Origin: Paenibacillus sp. FSL R5-0912 | GTDB taxonomy: Bacteria > Bacillota > Bacilli > Paenibacillales > Paenibacillaceae | Assembly: GCF_000758605.1 (NCBI RefSeq) | Contig: NZ_CP009282.1 | Span: 62,001 to 126,000 of the forward strand | Direction: 5' to 3' | DNA length: 64,000 bases | Part shown: positions 41,400 to 50,523 of the stretch, one piece after another | How positions within the stretch are numbered: the first letter of the stretch is position 1 | Layout of the letters: every line of letters starts with the position of its first letter | Program-made: the position numbers and the translations under genes | Notes under the pieces: generated by a model | Databases searched by the model: none | What the model was told of the DNA's origin: nothing | Seen by the model: only the letters and a program-made list of their open reading frames with translations

Positions 41400-41416
41400 A
41401 TTACAAATTTGTTACT
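41400..41416 (-). promoter_or_regulatory. WalR-like box upstream of riboswitch 2
   Basis: AGTAAC-N5-TGTAAT in the direction of transcription, both half-sites the same as in the copy-1 site while the five spacer bases differ. About 75 nt upstream of the riboswitch. Confidence 0.55.
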
Positions 41417-41485
41417 AGTAGTACAGGCATCATTGTACCAAAGGATTTACAGTTTTGCAAATGCACTTGTCGCAGCTGTAAACAA

Positions 41486-41525
41486 AAAAGAGTCATGCAC
41501 CTCACCAGAGGGCGATGACTCTTTT
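41486..41525 (-). terminator. Terminator of the membrane-protein operon
   Basis: Perfect 11-bp arms AAAAGAGTCAT (41486-41496) / ATGACTCTTTT (41515-41525), T-rich on the minus side. Confidence 0.85.
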
Positions 41526-41547
41526 AGTATGCCGTTTTGGCGGCCGA

Positions 41548-42378
41548 TTATTGTGGGAATGATTTACTGGACCAGAGATGATACTGCGCGGCTATGCCCC
41601 ACATTTTGAATAGAGTGGATGGCAGAGGGGCAGCCTGGCGCAGGAGCAGGGCCGGGAGACCCGGAAAGAAGAGCGCTGCAGCGCCGCAGAGGATCAGCAT
41701 CACCAGACTTCCTGCGCCCAAAATGACGGATATCCCGATGGAGTGCAGAAGGACTTTCAGACAGATCAGCAGCGAAGGGAACATGCCCGTGCCTGCAGTA
41801 TAACCAAACTGCATATACAGCAGCAGCTTGCGGATAAGGAAGAGGTAGATGAGCCAGCCCAGCACATAAGGCACGAGCGTCAGCAGCAGCGGATAATCGA
41901 GAATGCCGTTCAGAAGCAGACGGTACATCTTCGGCAGCAGCCAATAGAGCGGCAGAAGGACCAGCGCCCATTCAACGAGACTGAACAGCAGGACAGGCAG
42001 ACCATAACGCTTCATCCCGGGAAAAAAGAACAGTCCGCGCTCCCCGGCGCGTTCCTGGTGAAGCTCATGCAGCAGGCCCGCCCGGATAAAGGGGGAGAGC
42101 AGCAGCCGCAACACAGTCAGTGCCAGGAGCAGCCATAGCCATTGCTGGACGTCCGGGTCCGTGTGCAATGCAGTCTGCCCTTCAATATAATACAGCAGCC
42201 TGCCTATGCTACTGCCGCCGGCGTTCGCATCCGGATAACGCAGCAGTACCGGAACGACGGCGCTTTTAATGAATTTGTACATGAAGTAGCCCCAGAACAG
42301 CCGGTAGATAAATAGCAGAATCAGGATATAAAATTGCTCTTTCATGCTGTGCCAACCGCGGGTTATCGAAATTTTCAC
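41548..42378 (-). CDS. Polytopic membrane protein, function unknown
   Basis: 276 residues, Leu-rich with about six hydrophobic segments (e.g. FYILILLFIYRLFWGYFMY, LWLLLALTVLRLLL, VLLFSLVEWALVLLPLYWLL, LVPYVLGWLIYLFLI, ISVILGAGSLVMLILCGAAA). No family recognised. GTG start at 42378 behind AGGTGAAGG, 11 nt after the stop of the M1 peptidase gene, so both are in one operon and may act at the same membrane site. Confidence 0.82.
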   Translation of the reverse strand: MKISITRGWHSMKEQFYILILLFIYRLFWGYFMYKFIKSAVVPVLLRYPDANAGGSSIGRLLYYIEGQTALHTDPDVQQWLWLLLALTVLRLLLSPFIRAGLLHELHQERAGERGLFFFPGMKRYGLPVLLFSLVEWALVLLPLYWLLPKMYRLLLNGILDYPLLLTLVPYVLGWLIYLFLIRKLLLYMQFGYTAGTGMFPSLLICLKVLLHSIGISVILGAGSLVMLILCGAAALFFPGLPALLLRQAAPLPSTLFKMWGIAAQYHLWSSKSFPQ

Positions 42379-42389
42379 AATCCTTCACC

Positions 42390-44405
42390 TCACCAGACAA
42401 GAGTTCCGAGCAGGGTTTCAAGCAATGTCGTCGCACTGAGCGTCCAGCGGGAAAGAGTAGTGTGCTCAAGCTCCGCCATTCTGAAATTATTAAGATGCTT
42501 GCTCTCCAGCAGTATGGAATGTCCCGGATCAATCTCGGCGGAGACCAGAGGTGCTTTATACGATAATTCAAACGATGTTGTCTTCCCTTCGCCGTTCCAG
42601 TATTGCTGTACCGAGTACCCGTCCGAGAAAATAAATTTTACAGGAACATCCCCATAATGGCTGCCCTTGTTGCTTACCTCAACTACAGCATCATATTGAA
42701 TGCCTGCTCCGTTGCCGCCGTCCCGTTTAGCTGTGAGCCTGATGTCGTCTACTGTAAAATCAGGGGCTCCGCCGCTGTAGACATACTGGTCAAAATAAGT
42801 CTGCCAGGATTGCTTGGTCACTTTCTCCACAATCTTCTGGAAGTCAGCGGTCGAGGGATGCTTGAAGCGGTATTTACGGGTATAGGCAGCGAGAATGGCA
42901 TCCATGCTCTTGGCTCCTGCTAACCGTTCGATGTCACGGAGCACCAGCTTGCCCCGGATATAGACATTGCGCGTGTAGGCATCATCTCCGGTGTATTTCC
43001 ACGTCTCCAGATTGAGCGGCTGCGAGGAGGAGACCAGACTGGACTGCAGCGGAAGGCTTGAGGCAACGCCATATTCCTGCTCCATCAGCCGATCTTCGGC
43101 ATATGAGGTGAAGCTCTCATCCAGCCACGCCTCCTCGAATTCATTGCTGGCGACCATGCCATAGAAATACTGGTGACCGATCTCATGGATCACGGTCCGT
43201 TCAAGCGAGGTGCCGGGCGATGCCTCGGCAGCACCGAAGGCAGTGATCAGCGTCGGATATTCCATCCCCCCGGCCCCATTGCCAGATTCAGGCGGGACTA
43301 CAATGGATAAGGTGGAGTATGGATACGGGCCGTACCATTTGCTGAAGGCGGTCAGGGCAGCCTCTGCGGCCTGGAAGTAGCGCTCCTGAAGATCCTTATG
43401 CAGCGGGTCCAGATAGAGCTTGATCTTTACTCCGGGCACCTGCGGCGCGGAGAAGGCCTTCTCGGCAACCACAAAATCCGGCGATGCCGCCCAGGCGAAG
43501 TCATGAACATCATCTGCGTAGAACTGATAGATTTTGCGGTCCTGTACCAGCCGCGCGTTCTTCACCGGAAATCCGGTGGCGGCAACCTTGTAATCAGACG
43601 GGACGGAGATGGTTACATTGTAAATACCGAAGTCACTGTAGAACTCAGATGTGCCATGGTACTGATGCAGGTTCCAGCCTTCCTCCTGTGCTCCTCTTGT
43701 GCCAGCAGGCTCGTAGACGCTGAGCTTGGGGAACCATTGGCCGGCCATGACGAAGTTACCGGCGGTTCCCATACGGGCGAATATTTTCGGCAGCTTGACC
43801 TCAAACTGGAGTTTGAGTGTTACGCTCTCACCACCGTTTACCGGCTGGGGCAGGTGGACCTTAAGCAGGGTCTTGTCATTCACATTGCCGTCGTCAGGCT
43901 GTACATACTGGGTGCGCTGCATTAGCGAAATCCCCTCGGAGGTCCGCAGATCCGTCAGCGTCAGGCTGCCGTATCCGCCCGCAGGCATAGAGTCGCCCCG
44001 GAGAGTTCCTCCGGATTCCTTCATAAAGGTTGTATTGCCGGAAGCGAATGCATTGGGATAAAGGTGGAAATAGAGCTCTTGGACCGGGTTTTTGCCCGGA
44101 TGGATCCAGGTCACCGTTTCGGAAGCTGTTAAGGTTCCCGTATCGGCCAGCAGCTGAACATCCATGTGGTATTCCACCACACGCTGGCTTAAAACCTCCG
44201 ACACTGGAGGCGGAGTGATCTCCGGAAGAGTGGACTGCACAATTTGCTGCTGCGGCAGGACGGCGGGGGACTTGGCCTCTTTTGGGGCAGAGGCAGTCCA
44301 TACGGCAGGGCTATGCCCTGAAAGAAACCATATTCCGCCTCCAAGCAAGGTGAGAACAGCCAGAGCTGCGAAGATGAGGGTATACCTTAATGAATGTGGC
44401 TTCAT
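42390..44405 (-). CDS. Membrane-anchored M1 family zinc metallopeptidase
   Basis: 671 residues. N-terminal membrane anchor (about 9-28), Pro-rich linker, aminopeptidase-N-like beta domain, then the catalytic domain: zinc motif H407-E-I-G-H411 with the third ligand Glu430 in EEAWLDE, and GGMEYP (379-384) in the place of the GAMEN substrate motif. Such proteins act outside the cell on peptides. The GAMEN change suggests that specificity differs from classical aminopeptidase N. Divergent from ywhD; followed by a membrane-protein gene. Confidence 0.9.
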   Translation of the reverse strand: MKPHSLRYTLIFAALAVLTLLGGGIWFLSGHSPAVWTASAPKEAKSPAVLPQQQIVQSTLPEITPPPVSEVLSQRVVEYHMDVQLLADTGTLTASETVTWIHPGKNPVQELYFHLYPNAFASGNTTFMKESGGTLRGDSMPAGGYGSLTLTDLRTSEGISLMQRTQYVQPDDGNVNDKTLLKVHLPQPVNGGESVTLKLQFEVKLPKIFARMGTAGNFVMAGQWFPKLSVYEPAGTRGAQEEGWNLHQYHGTSEFYSDFGIYNVTISVPSDYKVAATGFPVKNARLVQDRKIYQFYADDVHDFAWAASPDFVVAEKAFSAPQVPGVKIKLYLDPLHKDLQERYFQAAEAALTAFSKWYGPYPYSTLSIVVPPESGNGAGGMEYPTLITAFGAAEASPGTSLERTVIHEIGHQYFYGMVASNEFEEAWLDESFTSYAEDRLMEQEYGVASSLPLQSSLVSSSQPLNLETWKYTGDDAYTRNVYIRGKLVLRDIERLAGAKSMDAILAAYTRKYRFKHPSTADFQKIVEKVTKQSWQTYFDQYVYSGGAPDFTVDDIRLTAKRDGGNGAGIQYDAVVEVSNKGSHYGDVPVKFIFSDGYSVQQYWNGEGKTTSFELSYKAPLVSAEIDPGHSILLESKHLNNFRMAELEHTTLSRWTLSATTLLETLLGTLVW

Positions 44406-44509
44406 ACTGTGATTCCTCCCGTGACAAGCATCTACGGGATGTATATGTTTGCAATCGGCGCATTATTAGCTAAAATTAAATAATTAGTGAATGGAAAGGA
44501 TGTGCACTT

Positions 44510-45016
44510 GTGGATAACGTACAACCAGAGGGCAAAAAGCAGATTGCCTTGAATATTGTGAATGCCAAGAGTAAGCATAAAGGCTTCGGGGCAGGCTCCA
44601 TTGATCTGGGTAATGTATCGCCTGTTATTATTGATCAAGGTATCGCCGTTATCGATATCGGTGCCATGCATGCCAAGAGCAAAGTGGAGAAGGGGATTAA
44701 GTTCTCCGTGAACCGTGAGGATGTACCGGAAGGAAGACAGGTCTGGGTGGTCTGGGTCGCTGTGGACCGTACACCGGAGGGCCAGTTCTACGGCGGAATT
44801 ACCGCCTGTGAGATGTGGATCGATTCCGAAGCCCGCCGGGGCTGGAAGATTCTTGCCGATCATGTCAATAAGCTGGATGCTGCCCTGAAACGGAAGATTA
44901 TTGTGGAGGGACTTGGGTCTATGGAGCGGGAAGCGCTGAAATCACTGCTGATTGCCCATAATGAAGAGTGGTGGGCCGCTTCACCTGACGAGCTGAAAGC
45001 GGCATTGTCGGAGTAG
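44510..45016 (+). CDS. ywhD: YwhD family protein
   Basis: 168 residues. Segments VIDIGAMHAKSKVEKGIKFS, WVVWVAVDRTPEGQFYGGITACEM and NKLDAALKRKIIVEG agree with what I recall of B. subtilis YwhD. Biochemical function is not known. Cytosolic, no membrane segment. Start GTG 44510. In B. subtilis ywhD is next to pbpG; here the PBP gene lies 1.6 kb further on, which supports both calls. Confidence 0.88.
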   Translation: MDNVQPEGKKQIALNIVNAKSKHKGFGAGSIDLGNVSPVIIDQGIAVIDIGAMHAKSKVEKGIKFSVNREDVPEGRQVWVVWVAVDRTPEGQFYGGITACEMWIDSEARRGWKILADHVNKLDAALKRKIIVEGLGSMEREALKSLLIAHNEEWWAASPDELKAALSE

Positions 45017-45046
45017 TAAGCTGAACGAACATGTATATCGAAAAAC

Positions 45047-45082
45047 AAGGCTTGGCTCTCTGTTAGCAGAGGGCCAAGCCTT
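45047..45082. terminator. Bidirectional terminator between ywhD and the AbrB-like gene
   Basis: Sixteen-base arms AAGGCTTGGCTCTCTG (45047-45062) / CAGAGGGCCAAGCCTT (45067-45082), one mismatch, TTAG loop. Confidence 0.85.
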
Positions 45083-45108
45083 ATGTATAAGATGATGGAT
45101 ATGCGCTG

Positions 45109-45588
45109 CTACGGAGTCACTCTGCCGGCAGTATTTAGCTTGCGCTTCAACTGGCTTACTCTGGCCTGGCTGATTCCGAGCACCTCGGCAAGCTCCTTCT
45201 GGTTGGCATAGGGGTGGTCTTCCATCGCCTTCTCCAGACGCTGGCTCATTTCCTCCGTCTTCGTTCTCCGTCCACTGCGGACAGGTTCGGCAATCTCCTC
45301 TGCAGGGCCTGAGGAGATTGTGATCTCTTCAGATCCGCGCCCGGGGTCGCTCAGCTCTTTGAGGCAGGTATTGCAAATGAATTGATCTTTATAATAGGTT
45401 ACATGATCAAGGCTTCTGCAAAAAGTGCATTCTGTGGAGGTGTACTTTCTGAGGACGATAATTTCCTCATTCAGAATAAAAAACTCGATGGGATCCCCAA
45501 TGTCAATATTTCGTGTCATGCGGATTTCTACGGGAACCACAATTCTACCAAGACTGTCTAAACTCCGGATCATGCCTGTATCTTTCAT
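45109..45588 (-). CDS. AbrB/SpoVT-type regulator with zinc ribbon and HTH
   Basis: 159 residues with three parts: an AbrB-like swapped-hairpin DNA-binding domain (residues 1-50, GMIRSLDSLGRIVVPVEIR), a CxxC...CxxC knuckle (C54, C57, C72, C75) and, after an acidic linker, a helix-turn-helix (128-150, NQKELAEVLGISQARVSQLK). ATG 45588 with GAGGGA upstream; a longer frame to 45750 has no ribosome site. The C-terminal HTH is unusual for AbrB proteins. Targets unknown; AbrB and SpoVT relatives control stationary-phase and sporulation genes. Confidence 0.85.
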   Translation of the reverse strand: MKDTGMIRSLDSLGRIVVPVEIRMTRNIDIGDPIEFFILNEEIIVLRKYTSTECTFCRSLDHVTYYKDQFICNTCLKELSDPGRGSEEITISSGPAEEIAEPVRSGRRTKTEEMSQRLEKAMEDHPYANQKELAEVLGISQARVSQLKRKLNTAGRVTP

Positions 45589-45634
45589 TCCATGTCCCTC
45601 ATTTACATCTTTATATTTTTTGTGGATATCTCTG

Positions 45635-45643
45635 ATTATAGCA
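45635..45643 (-). promoter_or_regulatory. Extended -10 promoter of the AbrB-like gene
   Basis: TGCTATAAT on the minus strand, 47 nt before the ATG; no good -35. Confidence 0.5.
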
Positions 45644-45761
45644 GTAATTGTAAGTTTAGAGAACGGGGAAAGCGCATACAAATTATGTTGTTTCTTGTCG
45701 CTTATACGGGAAATAGCCCGTTTTACTGCGCAGGAGAGGGTCCGGGGCAAAAAAACATATA

Positions 45762-45798
45762 AAACCTCTCCCTTCGGGAAATCCCAAGGGAGAGGTTT
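45762..45798 (-). terminator. Terminator after the DNA glycosylase gene
   Basis: Perfect 13-bp arms AAACCTCTCCCTT (45762-45774) / AAGGGAGAGGTTT (45786-45798); T-rich tract on the minus side. Confidence 0.85.
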
Positions 45799-45859
45799 AT
45801 TAGGGTTCTCTATTTTTTACCCAAATTAGCACAGTCGAAACAGCGGGATGAAACTATCT

Positions 45860-46540
45860 TCAGGTGAGGATAACCGGCTGCGCATCCGTGCTGCTGACCG
45901 AGACATAGGGATTGCCCCGAAGATAGAAACGCCAAGGCTTCAGCGCGTATTCTTCTGCATAGGGAATATTGATGCGCGGAGCCTGGACAATATCCAGAGA
46001 TTCCGGGGCTTCACCTTGCTCCAGCCAAATCGGTCCCCCGCGGAGATCAAGCCTGGCCATGTTGAGGCTTTTGTCTATCCTCAGTGCCCGGCACAGCTTG
46101 CCCGGGCCGCCGGACAGATCCGAAGGCTTGCGGACAGCCATTCCCCGGTATGCAGCCATGAGCTCCGCGTCCCTGGCGGTAAACGGCTCCACTGCACGGA
46201 TCAGGACCGCATGCGGTTCGTCTTCAGCAGCGGTAACCACATTGAAGCAATAGTGCATCCCGTAGATCAGGTATACATACGTAGCGCCTCCGGAGCTGAA
46301 CATTGCTTCTGTACGGGTTGTCCGCCGCCCTCCGTAGGCATGACTCCCCTTGTCTTCAGCGCCGCCGTAGCCTTCAGTCTCCACAATACGGCAGCGGATA
46401 TCACCGTTATCGGTGCGCCGGACGAGATGCTGGCCCAGGAGGCGCGGAGCTGCATCTACTGCCGCAAGCGCATAGAGTTCAGGCGGCAGCAGCCGCTGCG
46501 GGGCGGAATGGTCTGGTCCGACTGAAGAATTCAGCTTCAT
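45860..46540 (-). CDS. DNA-3-methyladenine glycosylase (AAG/MPG family)
   Basis: Removes alkylated purines to start base excision repair. 226 residues. Family motifs: LLGQHLVRR, IVETEGYGGAEDKGSHAYGG with the catalytic Glu, TYVYLIYGMHYCFNVV (intercalating Tyr and neighbouring active-site residues), AVLIRAVEP, LSGGPGKLCRALRID and RINIPYAEE. Single gene on the minus strand; not clearly linked to its neighbours. About 97 bases without a recognised feature separate it from the PBP gene. Confidence 0.94.
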   Translation of the reverse strand: MKLNSSVGPDHSAPQRLLPPELYALAAVDAAPRLLGQHLVRRTDNGDIRCRIVETEGYGGAEDKGSHAYGGRRTTRTEAMFSSGGATYVYLIYGMHYCFNVVTAAEDEPHAVLIRAVEPFTARDAELMAAYRGMAVRKPSDLSGGPGKLCRALRIDKSLNMARLDLRGGPIWLEQGEAPESLDIVQAPRINIPYAEEYALKPWRFYLRGNPYVSVSSTDAQPVILT

Positions 46541-46639
46541 GAATGGTTGACACCTTCCTGCGGCGGACTAACGCTTACGAGAGCGCCTTGCCGGGCTCAT
46601 CCCATCGTAACGCAAGTCTCCGGCGGCAGCAATGCCGGA

Positions 46640-48712
46640 TCAGTTCATCCACCAGCGTTTGATATCATTCCATAGCGAATGTTCCTCCTTGACAGGCTCG
46701 GCAATCTCAGAGTTGCTCCCATCCGGGGAAGCATCGGAGTCGCCGGCGGCATGCTGGTCGCAGTACTCAGTAGGCTCAGTGCCGCTGATGAAGGTTGTAA
46801 GCTCCTTCTCCGGACAGGCTGCTGTAGCCAGCTTGCCGGACTGCGGATTGATATACACGCTGACCACGCCATCAGGAATCGGGAAAATCTTCGGCGGTAC
46901 ATTCTCCAGCGCTTTTTCCGTAAACTGCGCAAAGATAGGCGCTGCACGTCTTCCATCAGCGGTGGCAATGTCCCGGCCCTTGTCGTAACCTACCCAGACC
47001 GCAGTGGAGAGCTCAGGAGTGAAGCCCACCATCCAGCCGTCTGTATCGGTAGTGCCTGTTTTGCCGGCGACCGGGCGTTTAATCATCGAAGCTACGCGGT
47101 TCCCCGTTCCTCCGCTCTCAAATACGCCTTCCATCAGCCGGGTCAGCACATAAGCGGCTGCCGGTTCTACCACAGACTGCCCTTGAGGCTGCGGAGCTTC
47201 ATATAGAAGGTGTCCGCCCGCATCTGTAATTTTCAGAATTGCGGTAACAGGCTGTTTGACTCCGCCATTGCCGATAACTGCGAAGGCGGAAGCCATCTCC
47301 AGCGGACTGACAGGGGAAGTGCCGAGCGCCAGAGACGGGACACTTTGCAGCGGGCTGTTGATTCCCATAGCGGCGGCCATAGCGGCCACCTTATCCGCGC
47401 CAATCTTCATAATTGTATTTACGGCATAAATATTGTCGGAAGCGGCAATCGCCTGCTTCATGTTGATCTCGCCAAGATACTTATCGCCGAAGTTGCGGGG
47501 CTGATAGGTTTTGCGGTTGTTGTCATAGTGGAACAGTGTCGGCTGGCTGTTGAAGACAGACAACCCGGTCATCTCCTTGGAAGACAGCGCGGATAAATAC
47601 ATAATAGGTTTAAAAGAAGAACCGGGCTGGCGTGTGGTGGCCAGGGCATGATTAAATGCGCTCGAACGGTAATTGGTCCCTCCGACCATGGCCTTCACAT
47701 AGCCGGTACGGGGGTCAATGGATACCAAGGCGGTTTCCAGCTCGCTGTTATGGTCCATTCCCTGATCCACGGCCTCTTCCGCAGCCCGCTGCATATCCGG
47801 ATCAAGTGTCGTGTAGACATTCAGTCCGCCCTGATCCAGTTCGTCGCTGCTGATATGCAGACTGTCTATAACGAGGCTGCGCACATAATCGCGGAAATAA
47901 GGAGCGGCTACAGTAGTATCCTTCTGCCCCTGCGGCTTGAAGGTCAGCTTCTCCATGGCTGCGGCCTCCGCCTGCGATTCCGTGATATCCCCTACATCGA
48001 CCATGGCTGCCAGAATGATACCCTGCCGCTTAACAGCACTATCCAGGTGCGTGTAGGGCGAGTAATAGGTGGGGCCTTTGGGAACTCCAGCCAGCAGGGC
48101 ACTCTCCGCCAGATCCAGGTCAGCGGCCGGTTTGCCGAAGTACATTTGGGCAGCTGCTTCAATACCATAGGCACCATGACCATAATAGATTTCATTTAGA
48201 TACATATTCAGAATCTCGTCTTTGCTGTATTTCATCTCCAGCTGAAGGGTGTAGAGAGCCTCCTTGCTCTTGCGGGTCCAAGTTTTCTCATGGGTCAGGT
48301 ACAAATTACGCGCAAGCTGCTGGGTTAGTGTACTGGCCCCTTGCGTACGCCCTCCTGCCTGCAGGTTGGCGAGCACCGCTCTGCCCATTCCTTTGAGGTC
48401 AAAGCCGGCATGACTATAGAACTTACGGTCCTCTACAGCCAGAGTGGCCTTGATGAGCAGCGGGGAGATTTGTTTAAGTTCCACAGGATCACGGCTGCGC
48501 CCGTCAGTAGTGAAGGTGGTCAGTACATTGCCCCTGGAGTCAAGCAGTCTGGAGCGGATATCATCCCCTAGAGGAGGGAGCGGTTTCTGATATAGGAACC
48601 CAAGCAGGACTCCGGCGCCCGCCAGGAACAGCAGGGCAGAGAAGAGCATCAGCCGGAAGAGCCGGCGGAGGCGGCGTTTCGGGACTTTGGGTGCAGTAGA
48701 ATCGCGCGGCAT
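46640..48712 (-). CDS. pbpG: Class A penicillin-binding protein (PBP1A family, PbpG-like)
   Basis: Bifunctional glycan polymerase and transpeptidase at the outer membrane face. 690 residues: basic N-terminus, membrane helix (20-40), GT51 domain with catalytic Glu94 in VEDRKFYSHAGFD and the TQGASTLTQQLARN block, then the transpeptidase with S365-x-x-K368 (GSSFKP), SDN 425-427 and KTG 551-553. C-terminal tail is Asp/Ser-rich. B. subtilis PbpG (PBP2d, spore wall synthesis) neighbours ywhD, so this is the likely orthologue; PBP1-type housekeeping function cannot be excluded. Confidence 0.9.
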   Translation of the reverse strand: MPRDSTAPKVPKRRLRRLFRLMLFSALLFLAGAGVLLGFLYQKPLPPLGDDIRSRLLDSRGNVLTTFTTDGRSRDPVELKQISPLLIKATLAVEDRKFYSHAGFDLKGMGRAVLANLQAGGRTQGASTLTQQLARNLYLTHEKTWTRKSKEALYTLQLEMKYSKDEILNMYLNEIYYGHGAYGIEAAAQMYFGKPAADLDLAESALLAGVPKGPTYYSPYTHLDSAVKRQGIILAAMVDVGDITESQAEAAAMEKLTFKPQGQKDTTVAAPYFRDYVRSLVIDSLHISSDELDQGGLNVYTTLDPDMQRAAEEAVDQGMDHNSELETALVSIDPRTGYVKAMVGGTNYRSSAFNHALATTRQPGSSFKPIMYLSALSSKEMTGLSVFNSQPTLFHYDNNRKTYQPRNFGDKYLGEINMKQAIAASDNIYAVNTIMKIGADKVAAMAAAMGINSPLQSVPSLALGTSPVSPLEMASAFAVIGNGGVKQPVTAILKITDAGGHLLYEAPQPQGQSVVEPAAAYVLTRLMEGVFESGGTGNRVASMIKRPVAGKTGTTDTDGWMVGFTPELSTAVWVGYDKGRDIATADGRRAAPIFAQFTEKALENVPPKIFPIPDGVVSVYINPQSGKLATAACPEKELTTFISGTEPTEYCDQHAAGDSDASPDGSNSEIAEPVKEEHSLWNDIKRWWMN

Positions 48713-48934
48713 AATATCAGGCTCCTTCTATTTCATGCAGAAACGGCCCGGTTGCCCTTGATAGGTAAGGCGAAGGCGTCTCTGCTGGTATTCTCCATTA
48801 TGGGGAAGGAATAGAAGAGATATTCATGCGGCGGTACGCAGCATCTCCATCCTGTGTGATTTTGTGGTCTGTTATGGTAAAATTTTAGTTACTTTATGAA
48901 TGCACGCCATATCACGTATAGGAGGATTGCCGCC

Positions 48935-49792
48935 ATGGCTATTCGCGTATCCGCTGTACAATATCATTTGCATACCATTTCCTCCTTCGCGGAGTTTGCC
49001 GCCCGGTGCGAGCACTATATAAAGACTGCCGGGGAGTACGGGGCTGAATTCATCCTGTTCCCCGAGTTTCTGACGACGCAGCTGATGTCTATAGGCAATG
49101 AACAGGGAGAAGCGCTCGGTATAGAGGATCTGCCGCAGTTCACAGAACGTTACCGGGAGATGTTCTCCGGATATGCCAGGAAATATGCTGTACATATTAT
49201 CGGGGGCACCCATGTGCTGCGCCGGAACGGTAAGCTCTATAATGTAGCCCATCTATTTTATCCGGACGGAAGAATTGCCGAGCAGGCCAAGCTTCATATC
49301 ACACCGGCTGAGGTAGACGGCTGGAATATGGGCGCGGGTGAAGGACTGGAGGTATTCCAGACAGACAGAGGAACCATTGCCATGCTAACCTGCTATGATA
49401 TCGAATTTCCGGAGATTGTGCGCATGGCCCGGGCCAAAGGTGCGGATGTAATCTTCTGCCCTTCCTGTACAGATGACCGTCATGGCTTCCACCGGGTGAG
49501 GTATACCAGCCATGCCCGTGCCATTGAGAATCAGGTATACGTTGTACTGACAGGTACTGTGGGCTCGCTGCCTACCGTGGATCTGATGCGGGCCAATTTT
49601 GGGCAAGCGGCAGTCATTACACCTAATGATATTCCATTCCCTCCGCAGGGCCTGCTGGCCGAGGGTGAAATAGGCGGCGATATGATCATCACGGCCGATC
49701 TGGATTTGGAGCTGCTGTACCGCGTCCGTGAGCACGGATCTGTAACTACGTGGCGCGACCGCCGGACGGATCTGTACACGGACTGGACGTAA
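48935..49792 (+). CDS. Carbon-nitrogen hydrolase (nitrilase superfamily)
   Basis: 285 residues. Catalytic triad visible: Glu44 in ILFPEF, Lys119 in AKLHITPAE, Cys153 in MLTCYDIEFPE. ATG 48935 follows TAGGAGGA with 8 nt spacing; an upstream in-frame ATG at 48896 lies before that site. In B. subtilis YhcX this hydrolase is fused behind a GNAT domain; here the matching GNAT is a separate gene 15 nt downstream. Substrate unknown, probably an amide or an acyl-linked amine. Confidence 0.9.
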   Translation: MAIRVSAVQYHLHTISSFAEFAARCEHYIKTAGEYGAEFILFPEFLTTQLMSIGNEQGEALGIEDLPQFTERYREMFSGYARKYAVHIIGGTHVLRRNGKLYNVAHLFYPDGRIAEQAKLHITPAEVDGWNMGAGEGLEVFQTDRGTIAMLTCYDIEFPEIVRMARAKGADVIFCPSCTDDRHGFHRVRYTSHARAIENQVYVVLTGTVGSLPTVDLMRANFGQAAVITPNDIPFPPQGLLAEGEIGGDMIITADLDLELLYRVREHGSVTTWRDRRTDLYTDWT

Positions 49793-49807
49793 GGAGGAAG
49801 AAAGGGA

Positions 49808-50476
49808 ATGTATTACAAGAGCTTTTACGCTTTTGACGGTAAAATGCCGGTGCCAGCGGTAATCCGCAGCTATACGGAAGCCGATTTCGCGGAACTGGTC
49901 ACGATTCAGTCCGAAGCCTTTCCGCCGCCCTATCCTGCAGAGCTGTGGTGGAACCGGGAACAGCTGCTGAATCATGTAACGCTTTTCCCGGAAGGGGCAC
50001 TATGTGCAGAGGTAGACGGAGAACTGGCCGGTTCGGTAACTGGACTCAAAATCCATTATGATCCGGAGACACCGGCCCTTCATCATACCTGGTCGGAAGT
50101 TACGGATGACGGATATCTCACTACGCATCAGCCGGACGGGAACACGCTATATATTGCCGATCTGTGTGTCCGCCCCAAATACCGCAAGCTTGGACTGGGA
50201 AAGGAGCTGGTACAGGCGTTGTATCATGCTGTAGTGGAGCAGAAGCTGGAACGGCTGCTGGGGGCCGGGCGTATGCCGGGCTATCATCTAATGGCCGCAC
50301 GGATGCCGGCGGAAGCGTATCTGGCCGGAGTAGTGGCCGGTACCTGGTCTGATCCGGTCATTACTTTTCTGCTGCGCTGCGGGCGTGTACCGGTCGGCGT
50401 TGTAGCGGATTATCTGGAAGATGAGGAATCGGGAAATTACGCAGCGCTTATGGAATGGCGGAATCCTTTTCTATAA
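49808..50476 (+). CDS. GNAT acetyltransferase matching the N-terminal half of YhcX
   Basis: 222 residues. IQSEAFPPPYPAELWWNREQL, FPEGALCAEVDGELAGSVT and YIADLCVRPKYRKLGLGKELV (acetyl-CoA loop) resemble, as far as I recall, the GNAT half of YhcX. Lies 15 nt after the nitrilase with its own Shine-Dalgarno, so the pair is likely cotranslated and may act in sequence or as a complex. Confidence 0.85.
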   Translation: MYYKSFYAFDGKMPVPAVIRSYTEADFAELVTIQSEAFPPPYPAELWWNREQLLNHVTLFPEGALCAEVDGELAGSVTGLKIHYDPETPALHHTWSEVTDDGYLTTHQPDGNTLYIADLCVRPKYRKLGLGKELVQALYHAVVEQKLERLLGAGRMPGYHLMAARMPAEAYLAGVVAGTWSDPVITFLLRCGRVPVGVVADYLEDEESGNYAALMEWRNPFL

Positions 50477-50523
50477 GCTTCTCTAAAAGTAACTACAACC
50501 GGTATTGGAGGAGAGCCCTTACT

